The notes beneath the pieces are model-generated. The model worked only from the letters and a program-made list of their open reading frames with translations. It did not search any database and had not been told where the DNA came from. DNA of 64,000 nucleotides from Geminicoccaceae bacterium. GTDB lineage: Bacteria; Pseudomonadota; Alphaproteobacteria; Geminicoccales; Geminicoccaceae. The stretch spans positions 806,001 through 870,000 of the forward strand of contig JACKIM010000001.1 of assembly GCA_020638465.1 (NCBI GenBank). The letters run 5' to 3'. The position numbers and the translations under genes were made by a program. How positions within the stretch are numbered: the stretch's first letter is position 1; each line of letters starts with the position of its first letter. Positions 26,714 to 36,033 of the stretch are shown piece by piece.

Positions 26714-29700
26714 TCAGTTCGCCACGCGCAGTCGCGTTTCCGTCGGTGCCTCAAGCAGGCGGGCATGACGGACCGAGTCGATGTCGCCGACGCGATCGAA
26801 CGGCAACAAATGCTGCTCGGGAAGTTCGACCACTGCGTGGCAGTTGCGCCCGGCCGGAACGTGCAACATCACCCGCGCGCCACCACCGCTCGCTTCGGTG
26901 AGCATGTCGCGGATTTCGGCCAGCGCCTCGATCCGCTCGAGTTCGATGGTGACCTGCGATCTCACTGACTTGGCCCGGTTCATCAACGGTTCGATCGATT
27001 GCGCCTGGAGCTTGACCTCGCCATTGTCGACCCGTGCGTCGACCACCACCAGAAGTGGTGCACCGATCTCCATGAGCGGGCGGCTCAGTTCGAGAAGTTC
27101 GTTGAACATCATGACTTCGAACTGGGCACTGAGATCGGAGAGACTGAGAAAACCTATGCGGGAACGTTGCGTCTTGCGCTCCTGCTTGCCGACCACGACT
27201 CCGGCCAGCCTTACGGGCCGTCCCTCGATGGTCCGCTCGGGATCGAGGATCTGGGCGGCCTCCATCGTGCCGACTTGTGCCAGAACCGGGCGGTAGCCCT
27301 CGAGCGGGTGCGATGAGAAATAAAAGCCGATGACATCGAATTCATGGGCAAGCCTCTGCATCTGCGGCCATTCGGTGATCTCGACCGCCTTGGGACGCGG
27401 CATCTCGATCCCGCTTGCGCCGAACAATCCGACCTGACTGCTGGCCATACTCTCGCTTTCGGCATGAGCATGCTGCAGCGCCCGCTCGATAGTCTCCATC
27501 AACGAGCGGCGATTGCTGCCAAACCCGTCCAGGGCGCCAGCCTTGATCAGCCCCTCCAGCAGGCGCCGGTTGAGCGTGCGATTTCCTACCCGGGTGACCA
27601 GATCGAAAATATCCGTATACAGGCCACCTCGTTCGCGCTCGGCTACAAGAGCTTCCATGGCCTGTCGACCGACACCCTTGATGGCGCCAAGCGCGAACCG
27701 GACGCTGGCCCCGCTTTCTCCCTTCCCTTCTTCCACCGCGAACTGGGCATGAGACGCGTTGACATCGGGCGGCAGCAGCTCGATGCCACGCCGTGCCATT
27801 TCCTGGCGATAGGCCGCGAGCTTGGGCTGGTTGCCCATTTCCATGCACATCACTGCAGCGTAGAATTCGACCGGATGGTTGGCCTTGAGGTAGGCCGTAT
27901 GGTAGGCGAGCAGTGCATAGGCGGCGGCATGGGACTTGTTGAAACCGTATGACGCGAACTTGGCCACGCTGTCGAAGATCACGTTGGCCAGGTCTTCGTC
28001 GATGCCGCGTTCTTTCGCACCGGTGACGAAGGTCTCCCGCTGGGCATCCATCTCCGCCTTGATCTTCTTGCCCATGGCCCGGCGCAACAGGTCGGCACCA
28101 CCCAGCGAATAACCTGCGAGCTGCTTGGCAATCTCCATCACCTGTTCCTGGTAGATGATGACGCCATTGGTTTCCTTGAGGATCGGCTCAAGCAGCGGAT
28201 GGAGATATTCGGGCTCCTCGAAACCGTGCTTGACCGCAATATAACGCGGAATGTTATCCATCGGGCCCGGCCGGTAGAGCGACACCATGGCGATGATATC
28301 CTCGAAGCAGTCGGGCTTGAGCTGCCGAAGCGCATCACGCATGCCGCCCGATTCCAGCTGGAAAACACCGCTGGTCTCGGCCCGGCTCAAAAGGTCGTAG
28401 GATGGCGGATCGTCGAGCGGCAGCGTCGAGAGGTCCAGCGCCGTGCCGCGTCGATTGACCAGATTTTCCGCCAGCTTGAGCATGGTCAACGTGGTGAGGC
28501 CGAGGAAGTCGAACTTGACGAGCCCGGCCTTTTCCACATCCTTCATGTTGAACTGGGTAACGGGCATCGAGGACCGCGGATCGCGATAGAGCGGAACCAG
28601 TTCCTCCAGCGGCCTGTCACCGATGACGATACCGGCTGCGTGGGTGGAAGCATGGCGCGGCATGCCTTCGAGCTTGAGGGCAACCTCGATCATGCGCGCC
28701 ACGGCGGGGTCATCCTTCTTCGCCTCCACCAGCCGCGGCTCCATGTCGAGCGCTTGCGCCAGCGTTGGCGGATTGGCCGGGTTGAAGGGCACCATCTTCG
28801 AAATCCGGTCGACAAGACCGAACGGCAGTCCAAGAACCCGGCCGACATCGCGCAGCGCAGCCCGTGCCTGCAACTTTCCGAACGTGATGATCGCAGCCAC
28901 CCTGTCGCGGCCATACTTCTCCTGGACGTAGGCGATCACCTCGTCACGCCGGTTCATGCAGAAGTCGATGTCGAAATCCGGCATCGACACGCGCTCGGGA
29001 TTGAGGAACCGCTCGAACAGCAGGCCAAAGCGCAACGGGTCGAGATCGGTGATCTGCAGTGACCAGGCGACCACGGAGCCTGCACCCGAGCCACGGCCGG
29101 GGCCGACGGGTATGTCGTTGCTCTTCGCCCACTTGATGAAGTCGGACACGATGAGAAAATATCCGGGAAACTTCATCTGGACGATGACGTCGAGCTCATA
29201 TTCGAGACGGGCACGATAGGGTTCCGGGTCCGCAATGCCGTGCCGGGCGATACGTTCCTCCAGACCGTCGTGGGCTTGCGCCCTCAGTTCGTCATCCTCG
29301 TCACGCCCCGCCTTGCTGTCGAAAGGCGGCAGGATCGGCGCGCGTGCGGGTGCGGCGAATGCACAACGCCGCGCAATCTCCAACGTATTGGAAATGGCCT
29401 CGGGCAGGTCGGCAAACAGCTCGACCATTTCGTCCTGCGACTTGAAACGGTAATCAAGCGAGAAATGCCGACGATCCTCGACAATCACCTGGGTGCTTTC
29501 GGCAATGCAGGTCAGCGCATCATGCGCCCCGTGCATGCTCTCATCGATGAAATGCACATCATTCGTAGCGACGATCGGGATGTCATGCTCGTAAGCCATG
29601 TCGAGAATCGGTTTCTCGGTTTCGAGTTCTTCAGTCTCGTCATGGCGACCGATCTCGACATAGAGCCTGTCACCGAATGCGCGCTTCATGTCGAGAAGCA

Positions 29701-30187
29701 GGCTGCTTGCGGCCTCCCGCTCGCCTGCAAGCACCAACCGCGCGACCGGCCCTCCGGCTCCGCCGGTGAGCAGGAGCAGCCCCTCGTTCATGGCATAAAG
29801 GTCATCCATGGCGAATGTCAGGTCCGCTCCCGGGTCGCTTTCGAGATAGGCGCGGCTCATCAGCCTGAGCAGGTTGCCATAGCCGATCTCGTCCTTGACC
29901 AGAACCACCACGGATGGCGGGCGCTGGTTGCGCCGTGCCGCCGGAGAGCCACCCGTGCTCGTCTCGATGTATACAGGCAGCACCGAGCCCAGAATGGGCT
30001 GTATACCGCCACCCATCGCCGCCCCGCCGAAGGGCATGACCCCGAAGAGATTTGCCCTGTCGGTAACACCGACCGCGGGCATGTCCGCCTGGCGGCATGC
30101 ATCCACCAGCGCCGCATGGGTGATCGCGCCCTCCAGCAGCGAGAACGAGGAGCGGACACGCAGATGAACGAATCGCGGTTCAGGCAT
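26714..30187 (-). CDS. dnaE: DNA polymerase III alpha subunit
   Basis: This 1157-residue replicative polymerase has an N-terminal PHP domain (HLRVRSSFSLLEGA), the C-family polymerase core with catalytic aspartates in PDFDIDFC near residue 401, the GRGSGAGSVVAW loop, the tandem HhH region (FASYGFNKSHAAAYALLAYHTAYLK) and an OB-fold near the C-terminus (RLAGVVVGKQERKTQRSRIGFLSLSD). Length matches DnaE1. The ATG at 30187 gives MPEPRFVHLR; the open frame to 30262 is not family-like. It stands alone on this strand. Confidence 0.97.
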   Translation of the reverse strand: MPEPRFVHLRVRSSFSLLEGAITHAALVDACRQADMPAVGVTDRANLFGVMPFGGAAMGGGIQPILGSVLPVYIETSTGGSPAARRNQRPPSVVVLVKDEIGYGNLLRLMSRAYLESDPGADLTFAMDDLYAMNEGLLLLTGGAGGPVARLVLAGEREAASSLLLDMKRAFGDRLYVEIGRHDETEELETEKPILDMAYEHDIPIVATNDVHFIDESMHGAHDALTCIAESTQVIVEDRRHFSLDYRFKSQDEMVELFADLPEAISNTLEIARRCAFAAPARAPILPPFDSKAGRDEDDELRAQAHDGLEERIARHGIADPEPYRARLEYELDVIVQMKFPGYFLIVSDFIKWAKSNDIPVGPGRGSGAGSVVAWSLQITDLDPLRFGLLFERFLNPERVSMPDFDIDFCMNRRDEVIAYVQEKYGRDRVAAIITFGKLQARAALRDVGRVLGLPFGLVDRISKMVPFNPANPPTLAQALDMEPRLVEAKKDDPAVARMIEVALKLEGMPRHASTHAAGIVIGDRPLEELVPLYRDPRSSMPVTQFNMKDVEKAGLVKFDFLGLTTLTMLKLAENLVNRRGTALDLSTLPLDDPPSYDLLSRAETSGVFQLESGGMRDALRQLKPDCFEDIIAMVSLYRPGPMDNIPRYIAVKHGFEEPEYLHPLLEPILKETNGVIIYQEQVMEIAKQLAGYSLGGADLLRRAMGKKIKAEMDAQRETFVTGAKERGIDEDLANVIFDSVAKFASYGFNKSHAAAYALLAYHTAYLKANHPVEFYAAVMCMEMGNQPKLAAYRQEMARRGIELLPPDVNASHAQFAVEEGKGESGASVRFALGAIKGVGRQAMEALVAERERGGLYTDIFDLVTRVGNRTLNRRLLEGLIKAGALDGFGSNRRSLMETIERALQHAHAESESMASSQVGLFGASGIEMPRPKAVEITEWPQMQRLAHEFDVIGFYFSSHPLEGYRPVLAQVGTMEAAQILDPERTIEGRPVRLAGVVVGKQERKTQRSRIGFLSLSDLSAQFEVMMFNELLELSRPLMEIGAPLLVVVDARVDNGEVKLQAQSIEPLMNRAKSVRSQVTIELERIEALAEIRDMLTEASGGGARVMLHVPAGRNCHAVVELPEQHLLPFDRVGDIDSVRHARLLEAPTETRLRVAN

Positions 30188-30295
30188 CGTCTTTCCGGAT
30201 ATGATAACAGAACTGGAGGCGAGATCGTGATGCTGCAACACTGGGAGTCTCAAGAAAATCAACTCAAGATAGGTTAATCTTGGAGTTACATCACC

Positions 30296-31132
30296 CTAAA
30301 GACGCGCAGCATGCCAGTCGACATGATCGGTCATGAAGCTGGAAATGAAGTAGTAGGAGTGATCGTAGCCCTCATGACGGCGGAGCTCCAGCGCGATGCC
30401 TGCATCGCCGGCAGCCGCCTCGAGCAATTCCGGCTTGAGTTGCTCAACGAGAAAGCTGTCGGCAAGCCCCTGGTCGACGAGGATAGCGGGCACACTCGCG
30501 CCATCCTCGATCAATGCCGTGGCATCGTAGTTCCGCCATGCAGCGCGATCATCGCCAAGATAACCTGACAATGCCTTCTCGCCCCAGGGACAGCGCATGG
30601 GCGAGCAGATCGGCGCGAACGCCGAGACGGAGCGGTAAGTCTGCGGATTCTTCAGAGCAATGGTGAGCGCACCATGCCCACCCATGGAATGCCCCAGGAT
30701 GCCCTGCCGGCCGCTGTCGACCGGGAAATTCGTTGTCACGAGCTGCTGCAATTCTCCGGTGACATAATTGTACATCCGGTAATGAATCGACCACGGCTCG
30801 CAGGTTGCATCGACATAAAATCCCGCTCCGCTGCCGAAATCATAGGCATCGTGTTCACCGGGAAGGTCGAGCCCGCGTGGACTGGTGTCCGGACAGACGA
30901 CAATGATGCCATGCCTGTCGGCAGCCTGTTGGAAAAAACCTTTGGTTGTCACATTCTCCCAAGTGCAGGTCAGCCCCGAAAGATACCACAATACCGGGCA
31001 ATCGCCACGTTCCGCCGACCGGGGCAGGAAGATGGAGAAGGCCATGTCGGTACCGGTTTCCGTCGATGCATGCCTGAAGACCTTCTGCCATCCGCCGAAA
31101 CTCTTCCAGGCGCTGATCTGTTCGAGGCTCAT
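30296..31132 (-). CDS. fghA: S-formylglutathione hydrolase
   Basis: A 278-residue alpha/beta-hydrolase of the esterase D family that hydrolyses S-formylglutathione to formate and glutathione, the last step of glutathione-dependent formaldehyde removal. The nucleophile is in GHSMGGHGAL near 147; the N-terminal FGGWQKVFRHAS, LSGLTCTWENVTTKGFFQ and the final GYDHSYYFISSFM holding the catalytic His are family signatures. The partner formaldehyde dehydrogenase (adhC) is not adjacent. An in-frame GTG at 31138 is an alternative start. Two direct repeats lie just upstream. Confidence 0.95.
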   Translation of the reverse strand: MSLEQISAWKSFGGWQKVFRHASTETGTDMAFSIFLPRSAERGDCPVLWYLSGLTCTWENVTTKGFFQQAADRHGIIVVCPDTSPRGLDLPGEHDAYDFGSGAGFYVDATCEPWSIHYRMYNYVTGELQQLVTTNFPVDSGRQGILGHSMGGHGALTIALKNPQTYRSVSAFAPICSPMRCPWGEKALSGYLGDDRAAWRNYDATALIEDGASVPAILVDQGLADSFLVEQLKPELLEAAAGDAGIALELRRHEGYDHSYYFISSFMTDHVDWHAARL

Positions 31133-31138
31133 GGGCAC

Positions 31139-31463
31139 AGTTCCCCATTGTCCAGTGTTTTTGATATCGGTCCAGTGTCACACGGGCACCGAACATTCAT
31201 CTGGCAACGGACGTGACCCCGCAAATCCGCTAAACCCCGTACCAGCCATCTCGTTGCCTGCTCGTGTCCGACACTGCCCAAACGATGCGACTGGCTCAAC
31301 CACAATAATATCCACAACAACGATCCCCATGGGCGGTCCGCTGTACCGCGGGCACCCCTTCTTCTCCCTGCGGTCACCGAGGGGGCGTTTCGCCGCGCCG
31401 GACTAGGCGGCGATCATGGAGATTGTTAGATTGAATCAGCAGAACAGACGCTCAGGGACGCCC
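31139..31463. other. divergent fghA/prpE intergenic region
   Basis: The space holds both promoters. Besides the paired GTCCAGTGT repeats it has CCACAATAATATCCACAACAACG-like A/C-rich sequence near 31300, and no gene is recognised. Confidence 0.4.
31150..31178. repeat. two GTCCAGTGT direct repeats, 20 bp apart
   Basis: Identical 9-mers at 31150-31158 and 31170-31178 lie 12-46 bases upstream of fghA, two DNA turns apart, so one protein could contact the same DNA face. Position suits a repressor or activator site of fghA. Confidence 0.4.
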
Positions 31464-33392
31464 ATGTCGACAGCAAACACCGGTTATCAGCCGATCTATC
31501 GCCAATCCCTCGAAGATCCGGAGACATTCTGGGCCGAAGTTGCGCAGGAACTCGACTGGATCCGGCCACATGATCGGGTGCTCGAAACCGACGAAAGAAC
31601 CTACTACCGCTGGTTTGTCGGGGGCCAGATCAATACCTGCTACAACTGTGTCGACCGGCATGTGAAGGCCGGGCACGGCGATCGCCTGGCCATCATTCAT
31701 GACAGCCCGATCACCGCCAGCCAGCGCAAGATCACCTACGCCGAACTTCAGGACCTCGTGAGCCGTTTTGCCGGAGTCCTCCGCTCCAGAGGAGTGGAAA
31801 AGGGCGACAGGGTCATCATCTACATGCCGATGGTCCCCGAAGCGCTTGTCGCGATGCTGGCTTGCGCCCGCCTCGGTGCGATCCACAGCGTCGTCTTTGG
31901 CGGCTTTGCCTCCAACGAACTCGCGACCCGTATCAATGACTGCACTCCGAAGGTGATCGTCGCCTCGTCCTGCGGCATCGAGCCCGGCCGTGTGATCGCC
32001 TACAAGCCTTTGATCGACAAGGCTATCGAGATGGCGGTACACAAACCGCAGACGACCATCATCCTCGCTCGCGAACAAGCCGCCGCGGAACTGGTCGAAG
32101 GACGCGACTTCGATTGGGCCACAGAGATGGCGTCGGCGGAATCCGTCGATTGCGTACCCGTGGAAGCTACGGATCCGCTGTATATTCTCTACACTTCGGG
32201 CACTACCGGGCAGCCCAAGGGCGTGGTGCGAGACAATGGCGGGCATGCCGCAGCTCTTCTCTGGTCGATGAAATACATCTACGCGGTAGAGCCCGGCGAT
32301 GTCTATTGGGCCGCCTCGGATGTAGGCTGGGTCGTCGGCCACTCCTATATCTGCTATGCTCCGCTGCTCAATGGCAACACCACCATCGTCTATGAGGGCA
32401 AGCCCGTCGGCACTCCCGATGCCGGGGCATTCTGGCGTGTCATCAGCGAACATGGCGTCAAGGTGCTGTTCACCGCACCCACGGCCTTCCGCGCAATCAA
32501 GAAGGAGGACCCCGAGGGTCGTCTTCTTCAGGACTACGACCTGTCCCGCTTCGAGCGCCTCTATCTCGCCGGCGAGCGCTGCGATCCCGACACCCTGCTC
32601 TGGGCCGAGAAGGAACTGCGTGTACCGGTGATCGATCACTGGTGGCAGACCGAAACCGGCTGGTCGATCTGCGCCAACCCGATGGGTATAGAACCGATGC
32701 CGATCAAGCCCGGTTCGCCCACCGTTCCCATGCCCGGATATGACGTCCAGATCCTCGACGAGGAGGGCCTGCCCGTCAGCGGGCATGGCGATATCGGGGC
32801 CATCGTCGTCAAGTTGCCCCTGCCGCCCTCCTGCCTGCCGACCCTGTGGCATGCGGAAGCCCGCTTCCACCAATCCTATCTCAGCCGCTATCCGGGTTAC
32901 TATCTGACCGGCGATGCGGGCTTCAAGGACGAGGACGGCTACCTCTATATCATGAGTCGCATCGACGATATCATCAACGTAGCCGGCCATCGCCTGTCAA
33001 CCGGGGGCATGGAGGAGGTGCTCGCAGGCCACCACGACGTCGCCGAATGTGCCGTGCTGGGCGTCAATGACCAGCTCAAGGGCGAACTGCCGATGGGCTT
33101 CGTCGTGCTCAAGAGCGGCGTCGACCGTCCTGCGGAGGAGATCGTCCGGGAACTGATCACCAAGGTGCGCAACGAGATCGGCCCGGTCGCCGCCTTCAAG
33201 CTCGTGGCAATTGTCGGTCGACTTCCCAAGACCCGTTCTGGCAAGATCCTTCGCGGAACGATGAAGGCCATTGCCGATGATGCCAGTTGGAAGATGCCCG
33301 CCACGATCGATGACCCGGCCATCCTTGACGAGATCGCCGAGGCTCTCAGGGGGTTGGGCTATGCACATTCGCACCCGACCCGGGGTGCCTGA
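31464..33392 (+). CDS. prpE: propionyl-CoA synthetase (AMP-forming)
   Basis: This 642-residue ANL-superfamily enzyme activates propionate (and related short acids) to the CoA thioester. AMP-binding motif YTSGTTGQPKG is near 242, WWQTETGW near 395, the hinge TGDAGFKDEDGY, and the catalytic acetylatable lysine in KTRSGKILRG near 592. LPLPPSCLPTLW and FHQSYLSRYPGYY distinguish PrpE from acetyl-CoA synthetase. ATG at 31464 has CAGGGA before it. Acs is encoded separately at 40356. No methylcitrate-cycle gene lies beside it. Confidence 0.94.
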   Translation: MSTANTGYQPIYRQSLEDPETFWAEVAQELDWIRPHDRVLETDERTYYRWFVGGQINTCYNCVDRHVKAGHGDRLAIIHDSPITASQRKITYAELQDLVSRFAGVLRSRGVEKGDRVIIYMPMVPEALVAMLACARLGAIHSVVFGGFASNELATRINDCTPKVIVASSCGIEPGRVIAYKPLIDKAIEMAVHKPQTTIILAREQAAAELVEGRDFDWATEMASAESVDCVPVEATDPLYILYTSGTTGQPKGVVRDNGGHAAALLWSMKYIYAVEPGDVYWAASDVGWVVGHSYICYAPLLNGNTTIVYEGKPVGTPDAGAFWRVISEHGVKVLFTAPTAFRAIKKEDPEGRLLQDYDLSRFERLYLAGERCDPDTLLWAEKELRVPVIDHWWQTETGWSICANPMGIEPMPIKPGSPTVPMPGYDVQILDEEGLPVSGHGDIGAIVVKLPLPPSCLPTLWHAEARFHQSYLSRYPGYYLTGDAGFKDEDGYLYIMSRIDDIINVAGHRLSTGGMEEVLAGHHDVAECAVLGVNDQLKGELPMGFVVLKSGVDRPAEEIVRELITKVRNEIGPVAAFKLVAIVGRLPKTRSGKILRGTMKAIADDASWKMPATIDDPAILDEIAEALRGLGYAHSHPTRGA

Positions 33393-33419
33393 CGCCGGGC
33401 ATCGGGTCTGCCTTCGAAA

Positions 33420-34085
33420 ATGCAGGCCATGAGCGGCTGGGGCGATCGCCGCCAGCAGGGCGGCGGACGACCGGACAACGTCACGCCGTTCCGTCGCAAC
33501 GGGGGCCGGCAGCCTGGGCACTCGTCCTCGCACCCCCCTGCCATCAACCTGCCGCCCGCGACGAAGGTGGTGGCGCTGGTCCTCGTCGTCATCCATGTCC
33601 TCGACTGGATCAGCGGTGGAGCGATCGCCCGCTATTGCGTCTTCACCGGCCTGCGGTTCAGCCTGCACAGCCTGATCACGCTCTTTACCTATGCACTGAT
33701 CCACGCCAATCCAGGTCATCTGGCGATGAACATCGTCAGCCTCGCGATCCTCGGCAAGGTGCTGGAGCCACGCATTGGCGCCCGGTGGCTCGTCATCATG
33801 CTGGCGATGGGGTCAGGCGTCGGTGCCATCGTCCATACGCTGATCTCGTCGGGCTATCTCATCGGCATTTCTGCCGGCGTCGGAGCGCTCTACGGCGTGG
33901 CGCTTCCGGGGGCGAAAACGGGTCGTTTCGGCCCCTATGACCGGCTCATCATCCTGCTCTCGATCCTGTTCGTGGCGGTGAGCGTACTGGGCCTCATGCT
34001 GCCGATCCTCCCCGGTGTCGCCCATGCCGCCCACCTTGGCGGCTTCCTTGCTGGCCTGTTCATGAGCCATCGCCTCATCCGCTGA
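33420..34085 (+). CDS. rhomboid family intramembrane serine protease
   Basis: A 221-residue membrane protein with a basic, Gly/Pro-rich cytoplasmic start of about 45 residues followed by six hydrophobic segments. The catalytic serine is in GISAGVGALYG (about 152) and the catalytic His in HAAHLGGFLAG (about 206); HANPGHLAMNIVSL is the oxyanion segment. It cleaves membrane-anchored substrates, here unknown. It lies 27 bases after prpE and 28 before the TauE-type gene, so it may be part of that transcript. Confidence 0.92.
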   Translation: MQAMSGWGDRRQQGGGRPDNVTPFRRNGGRQPGHSSSHPPAINLPPATKVVALVLVVIHVLDWISGGAIARYCVFTGLRFSLHSLITLFTYALIHANPGHLAMNIVSLAILGKVLEPRIGARWLVIMLAMGSGVGAIVHTLISSGYLIGISAGVGALYGVALPGAKTGRFGPYDRLIILLSILFVAVSVLGLMLPILPGVAHAAHLGGFLAGLFMSHRLIR

Positions 34086-34113
34086 TCCCAACCCAAGACA
34101 GGAAATTCGAACA

Positions 34114-34851
34114 ATGTTCGGTGAAGTAATCGGTGACGGGACGGCGTGGCTGCTCATCCTCGCAAGCGCCGGCACATCGCTCTTCACGGCTGCGTTCGGC
34201 ATCGGCGGCGGGATCCTGCTGCTAGCCCTCATGGGCCTGTTCCTTCCCGCCACGGCCCTCATCCCCATTCACGGGATCGTCCAGATCGGCTCGAACGCCG
34301 GCCGTGTGGCGATCATGGTGCGCAACGTGCAGGTGTGGGTCCTGGCACCCTTCGTCGCAGGCAGCATTCTCGGGGCCGCGCTCGGCGGCTCGATTGCCGT
34401 GCAACTGCCACCTGCGTGGATGAAGATTGGCCTGGGATGCTTCATCCTGTTTTCCGTCTGGCGCCCGACGGCCACAACTCTGCGGAACCATTCGCTGGTC
34501 GTCGGTGGTGCCTTTTCCAGCTTCCTGACCATGTTCTTCGGCACCACCGGCCCGTTCGTGTCCACCCTCATCAAGTCCCTGAAACTCGAACGACTGGCCC
34601 ATATCGCCACCCACAGCGCATGCATGACTGCCCAGCATACCGTCAAGGTCATGGCCTTCGGCATCCTCGGCTTCGCCTATGTGCCCTGGCTGCCGTTCAT
34701 CGCCGTCATGATCCTCAGCGGCTTCATCGGCACGCTGATTGGCCGCCGCCTGCTCATGGCGATGACCGACACCCACTTCCACACCATCCTCAAGTGGATC
34801 CTGACCGCTCTCGCCCTGATGCTGGTACGCGAAGGTTGGTCGCTCCTGTAG
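34114..34851 (+). CDS. TauE/SafE family anion permease
   Basis: A 245-residue inner membrane protein with about eight helices and the repeated family signature (FGIGGGILLLALMGLFLP near 28; VVGGAFSSFLTMFFGTTGP in the second half). Members export sulfite, sulfoacetate or similar organosulfur anions; the substrate cannot be assigned here. AGGAAA lies before its ATG. Confidence 0.9.
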   Translation: MFGEVIGDGTAWLLILASAGTSLFTAAFGIGGGILLLALMGLFLPATALIPIHGIVQIGSNAGRVAIMVRNVQVWVLAPFVAGSILGAALGGSIAVQLPPAWMKIGLGCFILFSVWRPTATTLRNHSLVVGGAFSSFLTMFFGTTGPFVSTLIKSLKLERLAHIATHSACMTAQHTVKVMAFGILGFAYVPWLPFIAVMILSGFIGTLIGRRLLMAMTDTHFHTILKWILTALALMLVREGWSLL

Positions 34852-35150
34852 AAGCTTCTGCATACAGCAGCAGCGACATTGCGGAGATCGACCGGCGCCT
34901 TCTCCACCGGGTCTCCCGCTGGAAGGCCGCGCAGCTGTTGAAGGTCTGCTGGATGGTAAGCGGTTCGTCGTTCCCGTGGTTGCGGTCTGTATCTAATCGG
35001 CGAAGATTGAGCGCTGAGTAGGCGGGTTACAGGTTGAGGGTATTCGCGCGTGGTCCATGATCCTGCGGCTGGTAATGCGGTTTTCGGCCGATAGGGGACT
35101 TGCCTGAACATGGAACTGACTCCAACCGGAGAACCGCCCGAAAGAAAGAA
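34852..35150. other. intergenic stretch, nothing recognised
   Basis: About 300 bases between the TauE-type gene and the yccA terminator. Short frames on both strands lack recognisable domains. Confidence 0.4.
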
Positions 35151-35176
35151 AAGCCCGCTTCGCAAGAAGCGGGCTT
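35151..35176 (-). terminator. rho-independent terminator of the BI-1/YccA gene
   Basis: A perfect 10-bp stem (AAGCCCGCTT / AAGCGGGCTT, six-base loop) lies 31 bases past the stop, followed on the minus strand by TTTTCTTTCTTTC. Confidence 0.88.
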
Positions 35177-35207
35177 CCTCAACCCATCCGCGTGAACGGC
35201 TCCGGGT

Positions 35208-35930
35208 TTAATCGCGATTACCGAACAGCTGCAGCAGCATCATGAAGAGATTGATGAAGTCGAGATAGAGCCGGAGGGCGCCCATGATCGCACCCTTGGT
35301 CTGAATGCCGCCATCGGCGTATTCGAGACCGCCGACATATTCTTCCTTGATCGCCTGGGTGTCGTAGGCGGTGAGACCGATAAACACCAGCACACCGATT
35401 ATGCTGACCGCAAACTGAATGGCCGAACTGCCGATGAAGATGTTGACCAGGCTGGCGATGATGATACCGATCAGGCCCATCATCAAGAACGAGTGGAACT
35501 TCGACAGGTCGGTCTTGGTAGTGTAGCCATAAAGGCTCATGGCACCGAAGGTTGCTGCCGAGATAAAGAAGACCCGGGCGATGCTCTCACCGGTGAATAC
35601 CAGGAATATGCTGGCGAGCGACAGGCCCATGACCACGGCAAACCCCCAGAAGGTCAGCTGTGCCGCGCCGGTGCTCATCTTGTTGATGCGAAAACTGAAC
35701 AGCATGACGAAACCGAGCGGGGCCAGCATCACCACCCACTTCAGCGGCGTACCGAAGATGAGCTGGAGCATGGCAGGGCTCTGCGAGGTTGCAAAGGCGG
35801 TCAGGCCGGTGATCACCAGGGCGATGGCCATGTAGTTGTAGACCGACAGCATGTAGCTGCGCAGCCCCTGGTCCAGACGCTCGGCGGAAAGCCCGGCCGG
35901 CGCCGAATTCGTCATGGAACGAAGATCCAT
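35208..35930 (-). CDS. Bax inhibitor-1/YccA family membrane protein
   Basis: A 240-residue protein with seven hydrophobic segments and the UPF0005/BI-1 pattern, from RSYMLSVYNYMAIALVITGL to the C-terminal LYLDFINLFMMLLQLFG. Bacterial members are pH-sensitive calcium-leak channels (BsYetJ) or FtsH-interacting proteins (YccA). ATG at 35930 follows GGAGGG by ten bases. It is a single-gene unit ended by a strong terminator. Confidence 0.93.
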   Translation of the reverse strand: MDLRSMTNSAPAGLSAERLDQGLRSYMLSVYNYMAIALVITGLTAFATSQSPAMLQLIFGTPLKWVVMLAPLGFVMLFSFRINKMSTGAAQLTFWGFAVVMGLSLASIFLVFTGESIARVFFISAATFGAMSLYGYTTKTDLSKFHSFLMMGLIGIIIASLVNIFIGSSAIQFAVSIIGVLVFIGLTAYDTQAIKEEYVGGLEYADGGIQTKGAIMGALRLYLDFINLFMMLLQLFGNRD

Positions 35931-36033
35931 CTGGGGTATCCCTCCAAAATCCGTCAGATACAGTGTTACTTGTGGAAAGATATGGTCGTCGGCCGTTCCT
36001 GTTCAAGGAAGAATCGCCTCCGATCACAGCCGA

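Noticed and set aside
34852..35150. Transposase remnant in the TauE-YccA gap
   Set aside because: The short translated pieces on both strands do not match a transposase pattern I can name.
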